The translations under genes were made by a program, and so were the position numbers. A stretch of DNA of 64,000 nt from Microbacteriaceae bacterium (GTDB lineage: Bacteria; Actinomycetota; Actinomycetes; Actinomycetales; Microbacteriaceae). Where the stretch lies: assembly GCA_024639935.1 (NCBI GenBank), contig JAHEFZ010000002.1, positions 76,145-140,144 on the forward strand, in the 5' to 3' direction. The notes under the pieces were generated by a model. The model saw nothing but the letters and a program-made list of their open reading frames with translations, was not told the DNA's origin and ran no database searches. This document shows positions 27,116 through 34,494 of the stretch, piece after piece (position 1 is the first letter of the stretch; every line of letters begins with the position of its first letter).

Positions 27116-27833
27116 TTTGCGGGATGCGGTGGAACGAGCGAGTACCTCAATTGGTAATTGGTATTCCGAGGTCTATCGCGACTTGACCGTCATGGCATTG
27201 GCCTGCGAACGAAACCTACGCGATGCTCAGGGAACGAGTGGAAAATTCTCCGAGCGCGATCTGCGCGCAATCCAGCCCGCCTCCGCCGCATTTCTCTCGC
27301 GTCACACGATTCCGATGGCGGCTGGAATAGTTCTTGGTCCTGGCGGCATCGACAACAATATTGGGGCTGTCGAATGGTGGCGGCGCGGAGACGCGGGCTC
27401 GACACATCGAATCGTTTTCAACCTATCGCCGGCCGACCCTGGTTTCTATGATTTCGTGACCTACGAATGGTTTACGGAAGTTGTCACGACGGGAATGCCA
27501 GCAATTCAAGGGCCATACCTCGACTACGCGGGAATGGACAAGTACATTCTGACCTCGATGGTTCCCCTGTCATGTGATGGCGTGATCATCGGCACCGCGG
27601 GCTGCGACACAGAGGTGCGGGAATTGGAAACCATCATCATGCCGATTTTGCGCACAATTCCCGGGGACGCCGCACTCGTATCAAAATTCGATCGAATTGT
27701 TGTGGGAAATTCGGGTCGTTTTCTCGTGGGAAATCGAATAGGCGCGTTGCTTAAGGATTCAATTCGGCGAGAAATACGCGGCCCCGGACTCGGATTACAA
27801 ATCGTGGCGGCACCGAGAAACGATCAGTACTAG
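27108..27833 (+). CDS. soluble Cache-like sensor domain protein
   Basis: 241-residue protein without signal peptide or membrane helix. An N-terminal helical stretch is followed by a region whose features resemble a Cache/PAS-like ligand domain: WWRRGDAG, a GPYLDYAGMDKYILTSMVPL strand pair, then VIIGTAGCDTEVRELETII. ATG at 27108 lies inside the end of the GntR gene (ATGAATGA), so both proteins are translated together. This suggests a ligand-sensing accessory of the regulator. Identification is from motif memory, so the family call is moderate. It ends overlapping the convergent amidotransferase gene by 4 bases. Confidence 0.6.
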   Translation: MNDLRDAVERASTSIGNWYSEVYRDLTVMALACERNLRDAQGTSGKFSERDLRAIQPASAAFLSRHTIPMAAGIVLGPGGIDNNIGAVEWWRRGDAGSTHRIVFNLSPADPGFYDFVTYEWFTEVVTTGMPAIQGPYLDYAGMDKYILTSMVPLSCDGVIIGTAGCDTEVRELETIIMPILRTIPGDAALVSKFDRIVVGNSGRFLVGNRIGALLKDSIRREIRGPGLGLQIVAAPRNDQY

Positions 27834-28630
27834 TGCGCGATTCGGGCGAGTTTCGTTTGGTCAACGAACGATTGAAACAGGGCTCGTCGGTCCGACGCTG
27901 AACCATCGTCGTCCTCGGGGTGCCACTGGACTCCGACAACCCAGCGTGCGGACGGCATTTCCGTGCCCTCGACGATTCCATCTTCGGCCCGCGCCGTGAC
28001 GACCAGGCCTTCGGCCACTCTATTGACGGCTTGGTGGTGCCCCGATCGGACCGCAACACGATCGCGGCCGAAAATCTCGTGAATCTTGCTTCCCTGTTCG
28101 AGAATCACGGGTTCGTCCTTGAACATCGGGTCACCCGAGCCTCCGCGATGCGGATGGAAGTTTTCGATGTCGGGAATGAGGTCACCACCGAGTGCCACGT
28201 TGAGCAACTGGGATCCGCGACAGATGCACAGCATCGGTGCGTCACGTTGGATTGTGGCGTTGATGATGTCGATGCAGTATTCGTCGGCCGCGCGATCGAC
28301 CCCGTACTCGTGGTTCACGGGTTCGTGGTGACCGTAGATTCGCGCGTCGACATCCCCTCCACCCAGGAACAAAACCCCATCGGCAATGTCCGCGATTGCC
28401 GCTGGGTCGAGTGGCGATTTGCTCGAATCCAGTAGCACCACCTTTGCCCCGACGTCGTTTAGTTCGGTCAGCGCGACTCTCGTGAATCGAGCGACGAGCC
28501 CGGCGACTTCGTCCGTCATGTCAGGAATATTGAGTGACACCACGACCGCAACGGTCGGTGCATCATCCGGCATCGATGCGTTGCCCTCGGGCATCACGTC
28601 TTTCGGTGTGATGATGTGGCTCATAGTCAC
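27830..28630 (-). CDS. gamma-glutamyl-gamma-aminobutyrate hydrolase family protein (PuuD-like)
   Basis: Class I glutamine amidotransferase fold (266 aa). The nucleophile elbow is LCICRGSQLLNVALGG, and the catalytic His-Glu lies in VGVQWHPEDD. GVLFLGGGDVD and RSGHHQAVN are family marks of PuuD, which releases GABA from gamma-glutamyl-GABA. It is the last gene of the P450-ferredoxin-ligase operon, where a gamma-glutamyl hydrolase would complement the upstream glutamine-synthetase-like ligase. The GTG at 28630 shares a base with the previous stop; an ATG at 28624 is an alternative start. Confidence 0.88.
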   Translation of the reverse strand: MTMSHIITPKDVMPEGNASMPDDAPTVAVVVSLNIPDMTDEVAGLVARFTRVALTELNDVGAKVVLLDSSKSPLDPAAIADIADGVLFLGGGDVDARIYGHHEPVNHEYGVDRAADEYCIDIINATIQRDAPMLCICRGSQLLNVALGGDLIPDIENFHPHRGGSGDPMFKDEPVILEQGSKIHEIFGRDRVAVRSGHHQAVNRVAEGLVVTARAEDGIVEGTEMPSARWVVGVQWHPEDDDGSASDRRALFQSFVDQTKLARIAH

Positions 28631-29328
28631 TATTTTGCCAGAGGGAACGCCAAATCAGGCATCCAGGAGCTCCAGACCGACGCAAGTCGACCGTCGTCGA
28701 TAACCGTGTCGAGTGCGCTGTTGAGTTGCCCCAACAGCTCCGAATTCCCCTTCTGGACCCCAATACCCCACGGGTTTCGCGTCTCTGCGGTGAACGCGAC
28801 GACAAAATCCGGATCGTTGTCGGCCAGAGGAATCATGACGACGTCGTCGTCAACAAAGGCATCGACCGCTCCCGTTCGGAGTGCGGCAATCATGTCCTCG
28901 AAAACGCTCGGGCCGGTAAATTCGACAATCTCGGCACCAACAATCGTCTGTGCGACCTTGAGGTTCGCGCTTCCCGCAATCGCGCCCACCTTATATCCGC
29001 TCATTGCCGTATTCGAACGGGCGGGATCGTCGGAACGCACCAATACGGTCTCATTGAAAATCGCGTATGGCTGCGTGAAATCCACAAGCGCAATGCGTTC
29101 GGGAATCATTCCCTGCCCACACCAGACCGCGTCTGCTTCGCCGCGTTGGACCATTGGAATCATGTTGTCCCAGCCCGTAATTGCCCACTCAATCTGGCAT
29201 CCCATCACACTCGCGACGAGGTCGGCCGCGGCCGGTTCATAACCCGTGCGGTGAATTCCATCGGGACTGAGGTTGAACAGTGGTGGCGCATCGGCGTCGA
29301 TACACGCTAACCGAAGGGTGGCGCTCAC
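28630..29328 (-). CDS. family 3 solute-binding-fold protein lacking a signal peptide
   Basis: 232-residue protein of the amino-acid ABC-transporter substrate-binding fold: LRLACIDADAPPLF at the start, MIPMVQRGEADAVWCGQGMIPER, VDFTQPYAIF, VGAIAGSAN, LRTGAVDAFVDDDVVM, and WGIGVQKGNSELLGQLN. These are the usual SBP_bac_3 landmarks in order. However, it has no signal peptide or lipobox, and no ABC permease or ATPase gene is present. The GTG at 29328 overlaps the ligase stop (GTGA), leaving no room for an export signal. It is therefore probably cytoplasmic, a binding, sensing or enzymatic relative of the fold. Confidence 0.78.
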   Translation of the reverse strand: MSATLRLACIDADAPPLFNLSPDGIHRTGYEPAAADLVASVMGCQIEWAITGWDNMIPMVQRGEADAVWCGQGMIPERIALVDFTQPYAIFNETVLVRSDDPARSNTAMSGYKVGAIAGSANLKVAQTIVGAEIVEFTGPSVFEDMIAALRTGAVDAFVDDDVVMIPLADNDPDFVVAFTAETRNPWGIGVQKGNSELLGQLNSALDTVIDDGRLASVWSSWMPDLAFPLAK

Positions 29329-30731
29329 GGGAGGGTCTCCCAGTATTGCGCGAACTCCCATTCAGTGATGACCCCGCAGTAACGGGCCCACTCGTCCTTC
29401 TTGAGGTCGATAAAGACATCGCGCAACTCCTTCGGGAAAGCCTTCTTCATGATGTCGCTCCCCTCGAATTCCACGATCGCATCACCAAGGGTCATCGGCA
29501 TCACGTCGAACTTCGCAATTCGAGGATTATCAATCGTGAGCGGATCTCCTGAATCAATCGTGCGGTCAAGTCCGTCCTCCATCGACGCGAGGAGCGCCGT
29601 GTGGGACAGATAAGGATTGACACTCGAATCAGGCTGGCGATATTCCATTCGACCAATCGACGAAATACGAATCATGCCTGCTCGTGAATCGAGACCCCAG
29701 GTTGGAGAACTCGGAGCAAATTGTCCGGCGTCCCAGAACCGCTTGTACGAGTTGACGGTGCTCGCCATGATGATCGTTGAGTCGGCGGCGTGGGTGAGCA
29801 TCCCGCCGACCGCCCAACGCCCGACCTCCGACAAGTGAATCTCGGTGTTCCCCGGTTCGATACACGCATTGACGTCGTCCTTCCACAACGAAAGGTTATG
29901 GTGGCAGCCGTTTCCCATCAGACCGTTGAACGGTTTTGGCATGAACGTTGCCGTGACTCCCTGTTCGCGCGCGACCTGCTTGCAGATCTGGCGGTAGGTC
30001 ACCAATCGGTCCGACGTGTGCTCGACACGGTCATACAACCAGTTGAGTTCCAACTGTCCGTCGTCCTCGTAGTCACCCTCGATCATGTCGAGGCCGAACG
30101 CCTGTGCGTAGCGAACCACCTGCTTAAAAATCGGACGCATGCGTTCGAGATTCTCGACCTGGTAGGCGGGGCTCGAGCCCTCCTTTTTGATGACCTCGAG
30201 ACCAGGGCCGGTCCACATCATCTCGGGTTCCGTGCCACTGCGCACTTCATAACCGGTTCGGGCGGTGAAATCGTGATGTGCGCGAATGAGCAACCCGCGT
30301 GAGTCAGTGGCCAAAGGTCGTCCGCCAACTTCGGCGAAGTGCATCGGTTCGTAGGCGAGGCACAACATTCGAGCGACCGACGTATCCCAGGGAAGCACAA
30401 CGAAAGTCGAGGGGTCGGGTAGAGCGATCATCTCTCTCGCACCGATTCCACCCCCAATCAGTTCGCCTTCGCGAGTCGACTGAAGATCGGCGACCGCGGT
30501 GCGATGAAGGGCAATTCCCTTTTCAAGATTGCGGCGAAGATGACGTGCGGGAACCATCTTGGCCACGACCTTCGCGCCGATCGTTGGCAGCATGTAATAA
30601 ATGAATTCGACTCCGGCGGCAGCGATTTTCTGTTCGAGGTCTTTGACGACGTCGGGTCGCATGTTCGACGCCTGGTGGCGCGAAAAAGCGTCGTTATCTG
30701 TTAGCGCACTCGTTCCGAGTTGGTCAACCAT
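29325..30731 (-). CDS. glutamine-synthetase-like gamma-glutamyl-amine ligase
   Basis: 468-residue member of the glutamine synthetase superfamily. An N-terminal beta-grasp-like part (FIYYMLPTIGAKVVAKMVP) precedes the catalytic barrel with RSGTEPEMMW and EGDYEDDGQLELNW (metal-binding Glu residues), FMPKPFNGLMGNGCHHNLSLW (His), and the Arg-rich ISSIGRMEYRQPDSSVNPYL. It diverges from housekeeping GlnA, lacks the adenylylation loop and sits with amine genes, so it probably joins glutamate to an amine. ATG at 30731 follows an AAGGAG site; longer frames overlap the ferredoxin. Substrate unknown: GABA, putrescine, ethanolamine or an alkylamine. Confidence 0.88.
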   Translation of the reverse strand: MVDQLGTSALTDNDAFSRHQASNMRPDVVKDLEQKIAAAGVEFIYYMLPTIGAKVVAKMVPARHLRRNLEKGIALHRTAVADLQSTREGELIGGGIGAREMIALPDPSTFVVLPWDTSVARMLCLAYEPMHFAEVGGRPLATDSRGLLIRAHHDFTARTGYEVRSGTEPEMMWTGPGLEVIKKEGSSPAYQVENLERMRPIFKQVVRYAQAFGLDMIEGDYEDDGQLELNWLYDRVEHTSDRLVTYRQICKQVAREQGVTATFMPKPFNGLMGNGCHHNLSLWKDDVNACIEPGNTEIHLSEVGRWAVGGMLTHAADSTIIMASTVNSYKRFWDAGQFAPSSPTWGLDSRAGMIRISSIGRMEYRQPDSSVNPYLSHTALLASMEDGLDRTIDSGDPLTIDNPRIAKFDVMPMTLGDAIVEFEGSDIMKKAFPKELRDVFIDLKKDEWARYCGVITEWEFAQYWETLP

Positions 30732-30774
30732 TGTCGGGACTCCTTTGTCCATTTTTGTGGCGGGATGAATCGGG

Positions 30775-30963
30775 TCAGTCGTTAACCATGATGGCTTGCA
30801 TCGGGCACACGTCGGCAGCTTCGTCGACATCCGCTCGCAACGAATCGTCGGGGTTCTCGTCGAATTGCAAAACCCCCGTGTCGTCGAGACGGAAAACCGT
30901 CGGCGCCGAGAAAGTGCACTGGCCGTGGTTGTCGCATTTCGCGCGGTCGACATAAACGTGCAT
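30775..30963 (-). CDS. [3Fe-4S] ferredoxin, P450 partner
   Basis: 62-residue ferredoxin. Cluster cysteines are seen as CDNHGQC near the N-terminus and CP in DVCPMQAI near the end, with a non-Cys residue replacing the second ligand, as in 3Fe-4S ferredoxins that feed actinobacterial P450s. A strong AAGGAG site precedes the ATG at 30963, only 26 bases after the P450 stop. No ferredoxin reductase is encoded in the window, so electrons must come from one elsewhere. Confidence 0.92.
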   Translation of the reverse strand: MHVYVDRAKCDNHGQCTFSAPTVFRLDDTGVLQFDENPDDSLRADVDEAADVCPMQAIMVND

Positions 30964-30989
30964 GGTGTTCTCCTTGGTGTTGATTGAGG

Positions 30990-32183
30990 TTATCGCGTGT
31001 CGAACGCGAGCGGTAGGCGGACTGGTCCTGTGTTGCCCGAATCGGGCATCCATTCGTCCTGTCCGTTGAGGCGAATGTTGGTCATCCGCTGGGACAGGGT
31101 CCGCAACGCAATCGCCATGTCCATTCGTGCGACGAAATGCCCGAGACAGTGGTGCATTCCCCCGCCAAAACCATAGTGAGGTGCGCGCTCGGCGGTGATA
31201 TCAATTCCGGGATTCGGATAGGCCTCTGGGTCGTTTCCGCTCACTTGAGTAAAAAAGTGAACAGTCGATCCGGCAGGTGCGTGAAGGTCCTCCCAGTCGA
31301 AATCGACCATTGCCTCGCGGGTCACCCAGGTGGTCGTCGGGTTAGATCTCATGACCTCCTCCACCGCATTGCGTGCGAGCTCGGGGTGTTTCGCGAGGAG
31401 CTCCCATTGGTCGGGATTTCGCATCATGGTCTGCATGCCGAGCCCCAACTGATTTCGCGTGGTGTCCATTCCCCCGAAGATGAGAAGACACAGCGCGTTT
31501 CGCAGTTCGTCGTCGCTGAGGCTGTCACCGTCGCGGTTGGCGTCTACGAGACGCGTGACGAGATCGTCGCGCGGATTAGCCTGGCGATCGGCGATGAGGG
31601 ATTCGGCATACCCGTAGAGCTCGGCGAGCGCTGCCTCAATCTCGGCGAGGTCGTTCTTGATCGTGATTCCCAACGCCAATCCAATCGAGCTAGAAATACG
31701 CGCGATGGTAGACCATTCGCTTTCAGGGATTCCCGTGAGAATGCAGAGGACGCGCGTAGCGTAGGGCTCGGCGAAGTCGTTGACAAATTCGAACTCACCT
31801 TTTTCGATGATGGCGTCGACAAGTTCGACGGCGAGACTTTCACATCGCGGAACGTACGATTCGATGTGACGAAACGAGAATGCAGGATTGAGCATGCGGC
31901 GGATCCGGTGATGGTCGTCGCCTTCGAGCACCAACAGGCATGTGGTCCACCAATCGTGAAACAACCCGGTGTGAACGCCGTTGTGATCCGGCCATTTCCC
32001 GCTGCCCTGAATCAAACGCGTGTCTTTGAGGAGGATGCTGACGTATTCGTGCCTCAGTATCGCGAATCCATAATTCGTCTTCGCGTACCAGTGTTGTTCA
32101 CGGGCATTTCGAACTGCTTCGGAATGCATCGAAAAAGACGGATCGGAGATGTCCAGGTACGGTACGTCGATTTCGAGTGACAT
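30990..32183 (-). CDS. cytochrome P450
   Basis: Soluble bacterial P450 (397 aa). The I-helix oxygen motif is FGGMDTTRNQ, the K-helix ExxR is EEVMR, and the heme loop is FGGGMHHCLG, whose Cys is the fifth iron ligand. The C-helix HHRIRRMLNPAFS is also typical. First gene of the five-gene operon and expressed from a promoter overlapped by a perfect dyad. Its placement with a 62-residue ferredoxin and a GS-like ligase recalls the mycobacterial morpholine/piperidine monooxygenase loci. On that analogy it may hydroxylate a secondary or cyclic amine next to nitrogen; the sequence alone does not prove substrate. Confidence 0.93.
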   Translation of the reverse strand: MSLEIDVPYLDISDPSFSMHSEAVRNAREQHWYAKTNYGFAILRHEYVSILLKDTRLIQGSGKWPDHNGVHTGLFHDWWTTCLLVLEGDDHHRIRRMLNPAFSFRHIESYVPRCESLAVELVDAIIEKGEFEFVNDFAEPYATRVLCILTGIPESEWSTIARISSSIGLALGITIKNDLAEIEAALAELYGYAESLIADRQANPRDDLVTRLVDANRDGDSLSDDELRNALCLLIFGGMDTTRNQLGLGMQTMMRNPDQWELLAKHPELARNAVEEVMRSNPTTTWVTREAMVDFDWEDLHAPAGSTVHFFTQVSGNDPEAYPNPGIDITAERAPHYGFGGGMHHCLGHFVARMDMAIALRTLSQRMTNIRLNGQDEWMPDSGNTGPVRLPLAFDTR

Positions 32184-32234
32184 CGGTGAACCTCATTGTT
32201 CGTGCGTCTCGGCTGCAAGGGGATGTTGCGGTAA

Positions 32235-32263
32235 ATACTATGGCCAATTCCTAAATCCTGCAA
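32235..32263 (-). promoter_or_regulatory. Candidate promoter of the P450 operon
   Basis: On the minus strand TTGCAG (32258-32263) is followed after 17 bases by TAGTAT (32235-32240). This would give a leader of about 45 bases before the P450 ATG. The -35 lies inside the inverted repeat at 32251-32278. Confidence 0.5.
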
Positions 32264-32278
32264 TGATGAAGGATTTAG
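32251..32278. promoter_or_regulatory. Perfect dyad, likely operator between P450 operon and permease
   Basis: CTAAATCCT (32251-32259) and AGGATTTAG (32270-32278) form a perfect 9-bp inverted repeat with a 10-base centre in the 220-bp divergent region. It overlaps the -35 of the P450 operon promoter, so a bound regulator would repress that operon and could affect the permease. Confidence 0.6.
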
Positions 32279-32346
32279 CGGAAACGCCGTTGCGATAAAT
32301 CATTCGCTACTCCAGAATAAAACGCGCTATGTTTGCCCCAGCACAA

Positions 32347-32376
32347 CGAGGTGCGACCAATGTCGGTGGCACCTCG
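32347..32376 (+). promoter_or_regulatory. Leader hairpin of the permease gene
   Basis: CGAGGTGC (32347-32354) and GCACCTCG (32369-32376) form a perfect 8-bp stem with a 14-base loop, ending 27 bases before the permease ATG. No U-run follows, so it is not a simple terminator. It could be a structured leader or a second protein-binding site. Confidence 0.45.
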
Positions 32377-32403
32377 CGATATTCAACAAATCGAAAGGTC
32401 ACA

Positions 32404-33858
32404 ATGGCTACGTCAGACAAGGCCCAATCCGACAAAGAGCACCTCAGCGCTCTTGGATACGAAGGGTCGTACCACCGCTCTATGTCGGTATGGAGTGCGC
32501 TTGCACTCGGTTTCACTTACCTATCCCCACTCGTCGCAATTTACGCGTTGTTTGGTCTCGGTCTCGCTACCGCTGGACCCAGCGCAATTTGGTGGATTGT
32601 CATCGTTGGTGCCGGTCAAATGCTCGTGGCACTCGTCATGGGCGAGGTCGTCTCGCAATTCCCCATCGCTGGCGGAATCTATCCTTGGATGCGCCGCCTC
32701 GCCGGAAAACGCAGCGCCTGGCTCACCGCGTGGATCTACGCGTGGGCAATGCTCGTGACCATCACCTCGGTCGCCGAGTTTGGTGCACCATTCCTCGCGA
32801 CGGTGTTCGGCATCGGCGAACTCACACCAGAGGTCAACCTTGCACTGTCCATCGGACTTCTGCTTCTTGCTCTCCTGCTCAACATGGGAGGCACGAAGCT
32901 CCTTGGTCGAATCGCTCGCATCGGTCTCGCGGCAGAACTTGTCGGAGTCGTTGGCATGGGACTGTACCTGCTCGTCTTCCACCGCCACAACGACTTCAGC
33001 GTATTCTTCTCGGTCTTCCAAGGCGGAATCACCGATTGGGGCCCCATCTTCCTCGGTGCCGCACTGGTTGGCCTGTTCATGTTCTATGGGTTTGAGGCAT
33101 GTGGTGACGTTGCCGAAGAGGTCACCGACGCTGCACGCGAAGTTCCCAAGGCCATGTACCTGACCATCCTCGTGGGTGGAGTTTCCGCGCTCGCCTCGTT
33201 CTCGGGATACGTCCTCGCCGCACCAGACCTTGAAGCACTTGCCGCAGACCCCGCACCGATTCCGACAGTACTCACTGCCGCCATCGGTGAAGGAGGAATG
33301 CGCGTCTTCCTCATCGTCGCAGTCATGGCATTCATCTCGTGTGTCTTGAGCCTGCAGGCAGCGGCAAGCCGCTTGCTCCACTCGTTTGCACGTGACAAGA
33401 TGCTCCCGGCAAGCGCATGGCTCGGCAAAATTTCGGAACGCTCAAAGGTTCCCACCAACGCACTTCTGGTGGCGAGCATCGTTCCGATGATCCTCTGCAT
33501 CGTCATCTACGGTGACCCGACGACCCTGTTGCCCATCACGGACTTTGCTGTTGCGGGAATCTATGTCGCCTTCCAGGCCGTCGTGCTCGCCGCACTCTGG
33601 AACCGCTTCCGCGGGTGGAAGCCTGCCGGACCCTGGAACCTCGGTGGGGCCGGACTCATCATCAACATCGGTGCACTTGCCTACGGCATCTTCGCGCTCT
33701 ACCAGCTCGTCGTTCCGGACGCTCTCGCACAGGGTGGAATCGCGATTGTTCTCGGCTCGGGTGCGCTGTATCTGTTCATTGCCCGTCCCGACCGTCGCTC
33801 CAACGCGCCGTTCTCGGATGCAATCGCGGTGGCGAACAAGATGCGCGCTAGCAAGTAA
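32404..33858 (+). CDS. APC family amino acid/amine permease
   Basis: 484-residue integral membrane transporter with about twelve hydrophobic segments. TM1 carries SALALGFTYLSPLVAIYALF with the unwound-helix glycines of the APC fold, followed by GGIYPWMRRLAG and FMFYGFEACGDVAEEVTDAAR in the TM6 region. These match actinobacterial amino acid/GABA/polyamine permeases. ATG at 32404 follows an AAAGG site. Divergent from the P450 operon across a region with a dyad operator, so it probably imports the amine that the operon degrades. Ends at a strong hairpin. Confidence 0.9.
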   Translation: MATSDKAQSDKEHLSALGYEGSYHRSMSVWSALALGFTYLSPLVAIYALFGLGLATAGPSAIWWIVIVGAGQMLVALVMGEVVSQFPIAGGIYPWMRRLAGKRSAWLTAWIYAWAMLVTITSVAEFGAPFLATVFGIGELTPEVNLALSIGLLLLALLLNMGGTKLLGRIARIGLAAELVGVVGMGLYLLVFHRHNDFSVFFSVFQGGITDWGPIFLGAALVGLFMFYGFEACGDVAEEVTDAAREVPKAMYLTILVGGVSALASFSGYVLAAPDLEALAADPAPIPTVLTAAIGEGGMRVFLIVAVMAFISCVLSLQAAASRLLHSFARDKMLPASAWLGKISERSKVPTNALLVASIVPMILCIVIYGDPTTLLPITDFAVAGIYVAFQAVVLAALWNRFRGWKPAGPWNLGGAGLIINIGALAYGIFALYQLVVPDALAQGGIAIVLGSGALYLFIARPDRRSNAPFSDAIAVANKMRASK

Positions 33859-33874
33859 CATCACGCACCACGGT

Positions 33875-33898
33875 GGGGCCCCGCTACGGCGGGGTCCC
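33875..33898. terminator. Stem-loop terminator between permease and TadE-like gene
   Basis: A 10-bp GC-rich stem (33875-33884 with 33889-33898, one G-U pair) closed by a TACG tetraloop follows the permease stop by 16 bases. It overlaps the last codons of the convergent TadE-like gene and could act on both strands. The trailing sequence has only a short T-run. Confidence 0.6.
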
Positions 33899-34285
33899 AT
33901 TCGTTAAGGGGCCTTCCCGAAAAGCGCGCCCCGTAACGTCCGTTTCCGCCAGTGGCAACCATGGTCCGATCGCAGGAACGGCAAGTCGAATCGTGACCGA
34001 GACAATCGGCTTGCCCGCCACCTCGCTCGACCCGACGGACACGGATCGAACCAACGACGCTGCGACACCGGCGGACACGAGCGCAGTGGCGCGGGCTACG
34101 CCCTCTGAATCGGTGGTGTCGGCCAAAGCGGCGTGGGCGGCGCCAGCGATGGCGGAATCAATCGCGACTGCTCGGAGGTGCGCGAAAAAAGCGATTTGCA
34201 CCACCACCAATGCAATCGCGACCAGTAGAACACCAACCAGTGCGAAATCGACCGGAGCACTGCCACGATCGACTTCGCGGATCAT
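33884..34285 (-). CDS. TadE-like minor pilin
   Basis: 133 aa. N-terminus MIREVDRGSAPVDFALVGVL followed by a hydrophobic helix: a TadE-type leader, although the usual acidic residue at this position is Asp rather than Glu. The rest is Ala/Ser/Val-rich and exported. ATG at 34285 overlaps the stop of the preceding tiny pilin gene (ATATGA), so the two are coupled. Last gene of the Tad cluster. Confidence 0.78.
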   Translation of the reverse strand: MIREVDRGSAPVDFALVGVLLVAIALVVVQIAFFAHLRAVAIDSAIAGAAHAALADTTDSEGVARATALVSAGVAASLVRSVSVGSSEVAGKPIVSVTIRLAVPAIGPWLPLAETDVTGRAFREGPLTNGTPP

Positions 34286-34443
34286 ATCGACAGAACGCGG
34301 TCGATCGCGTTGTTGAAGACTTCCCCGAGCGCGGGTCCCGCCATCGCCCACATCACGACCACCAGGCCCGCTGTCATCAGTGTGATGAGGACCCAACCGG
34401 GGACGTCGCCTCGTTCAGAAGAATTATTGGTGAAATTTGTCAT
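34282..34443 (-). CDS. tiny Flp-pilin-like membrane protein
   Basis: A 53-residue gene. Charged N-terminal part ending in SERGDVPGW, then one hydrophobic helix (VLITLMTAGLVVVMWAMAG) and a short tail PALGEVFNNAIDRVL. Size, single helix, and position between Tad membrane proteins and TadE fit the Flp/pilin-like subunit of actinobacterial Tad systems. A GGGG ribosome site lies just before the ATG, and the shared CTGGGGATAA element lies 38 bases upstream. The canonical Glu five residues after the peptidase glycine is not obvious, so processing is uncertain. Confidence 0.72.
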   Translation of the reverse strand: MTNFTNNSSERGDVPGWVLITLMTAGLVVVMWAMAGPALGEVFNNAIDRVLSI

Positions 34444-34481
34444 GACCCCATGGTGGAGCAGACGCCAACTGGAGACGAAAC

Positions 34482-34491
34482 TTATCCCCAG
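34482..34491 (-). promoter_or_regulatory. Shared Tad upstream element, copy 2
   Basis: CTGGGGATAA on the minus strand, 38 bases before the Flp-like gene ATG at 34443. Identical to the copy at 47482-47491. Confidence 0.6.
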
Positions 34492-34494
34492 AAC

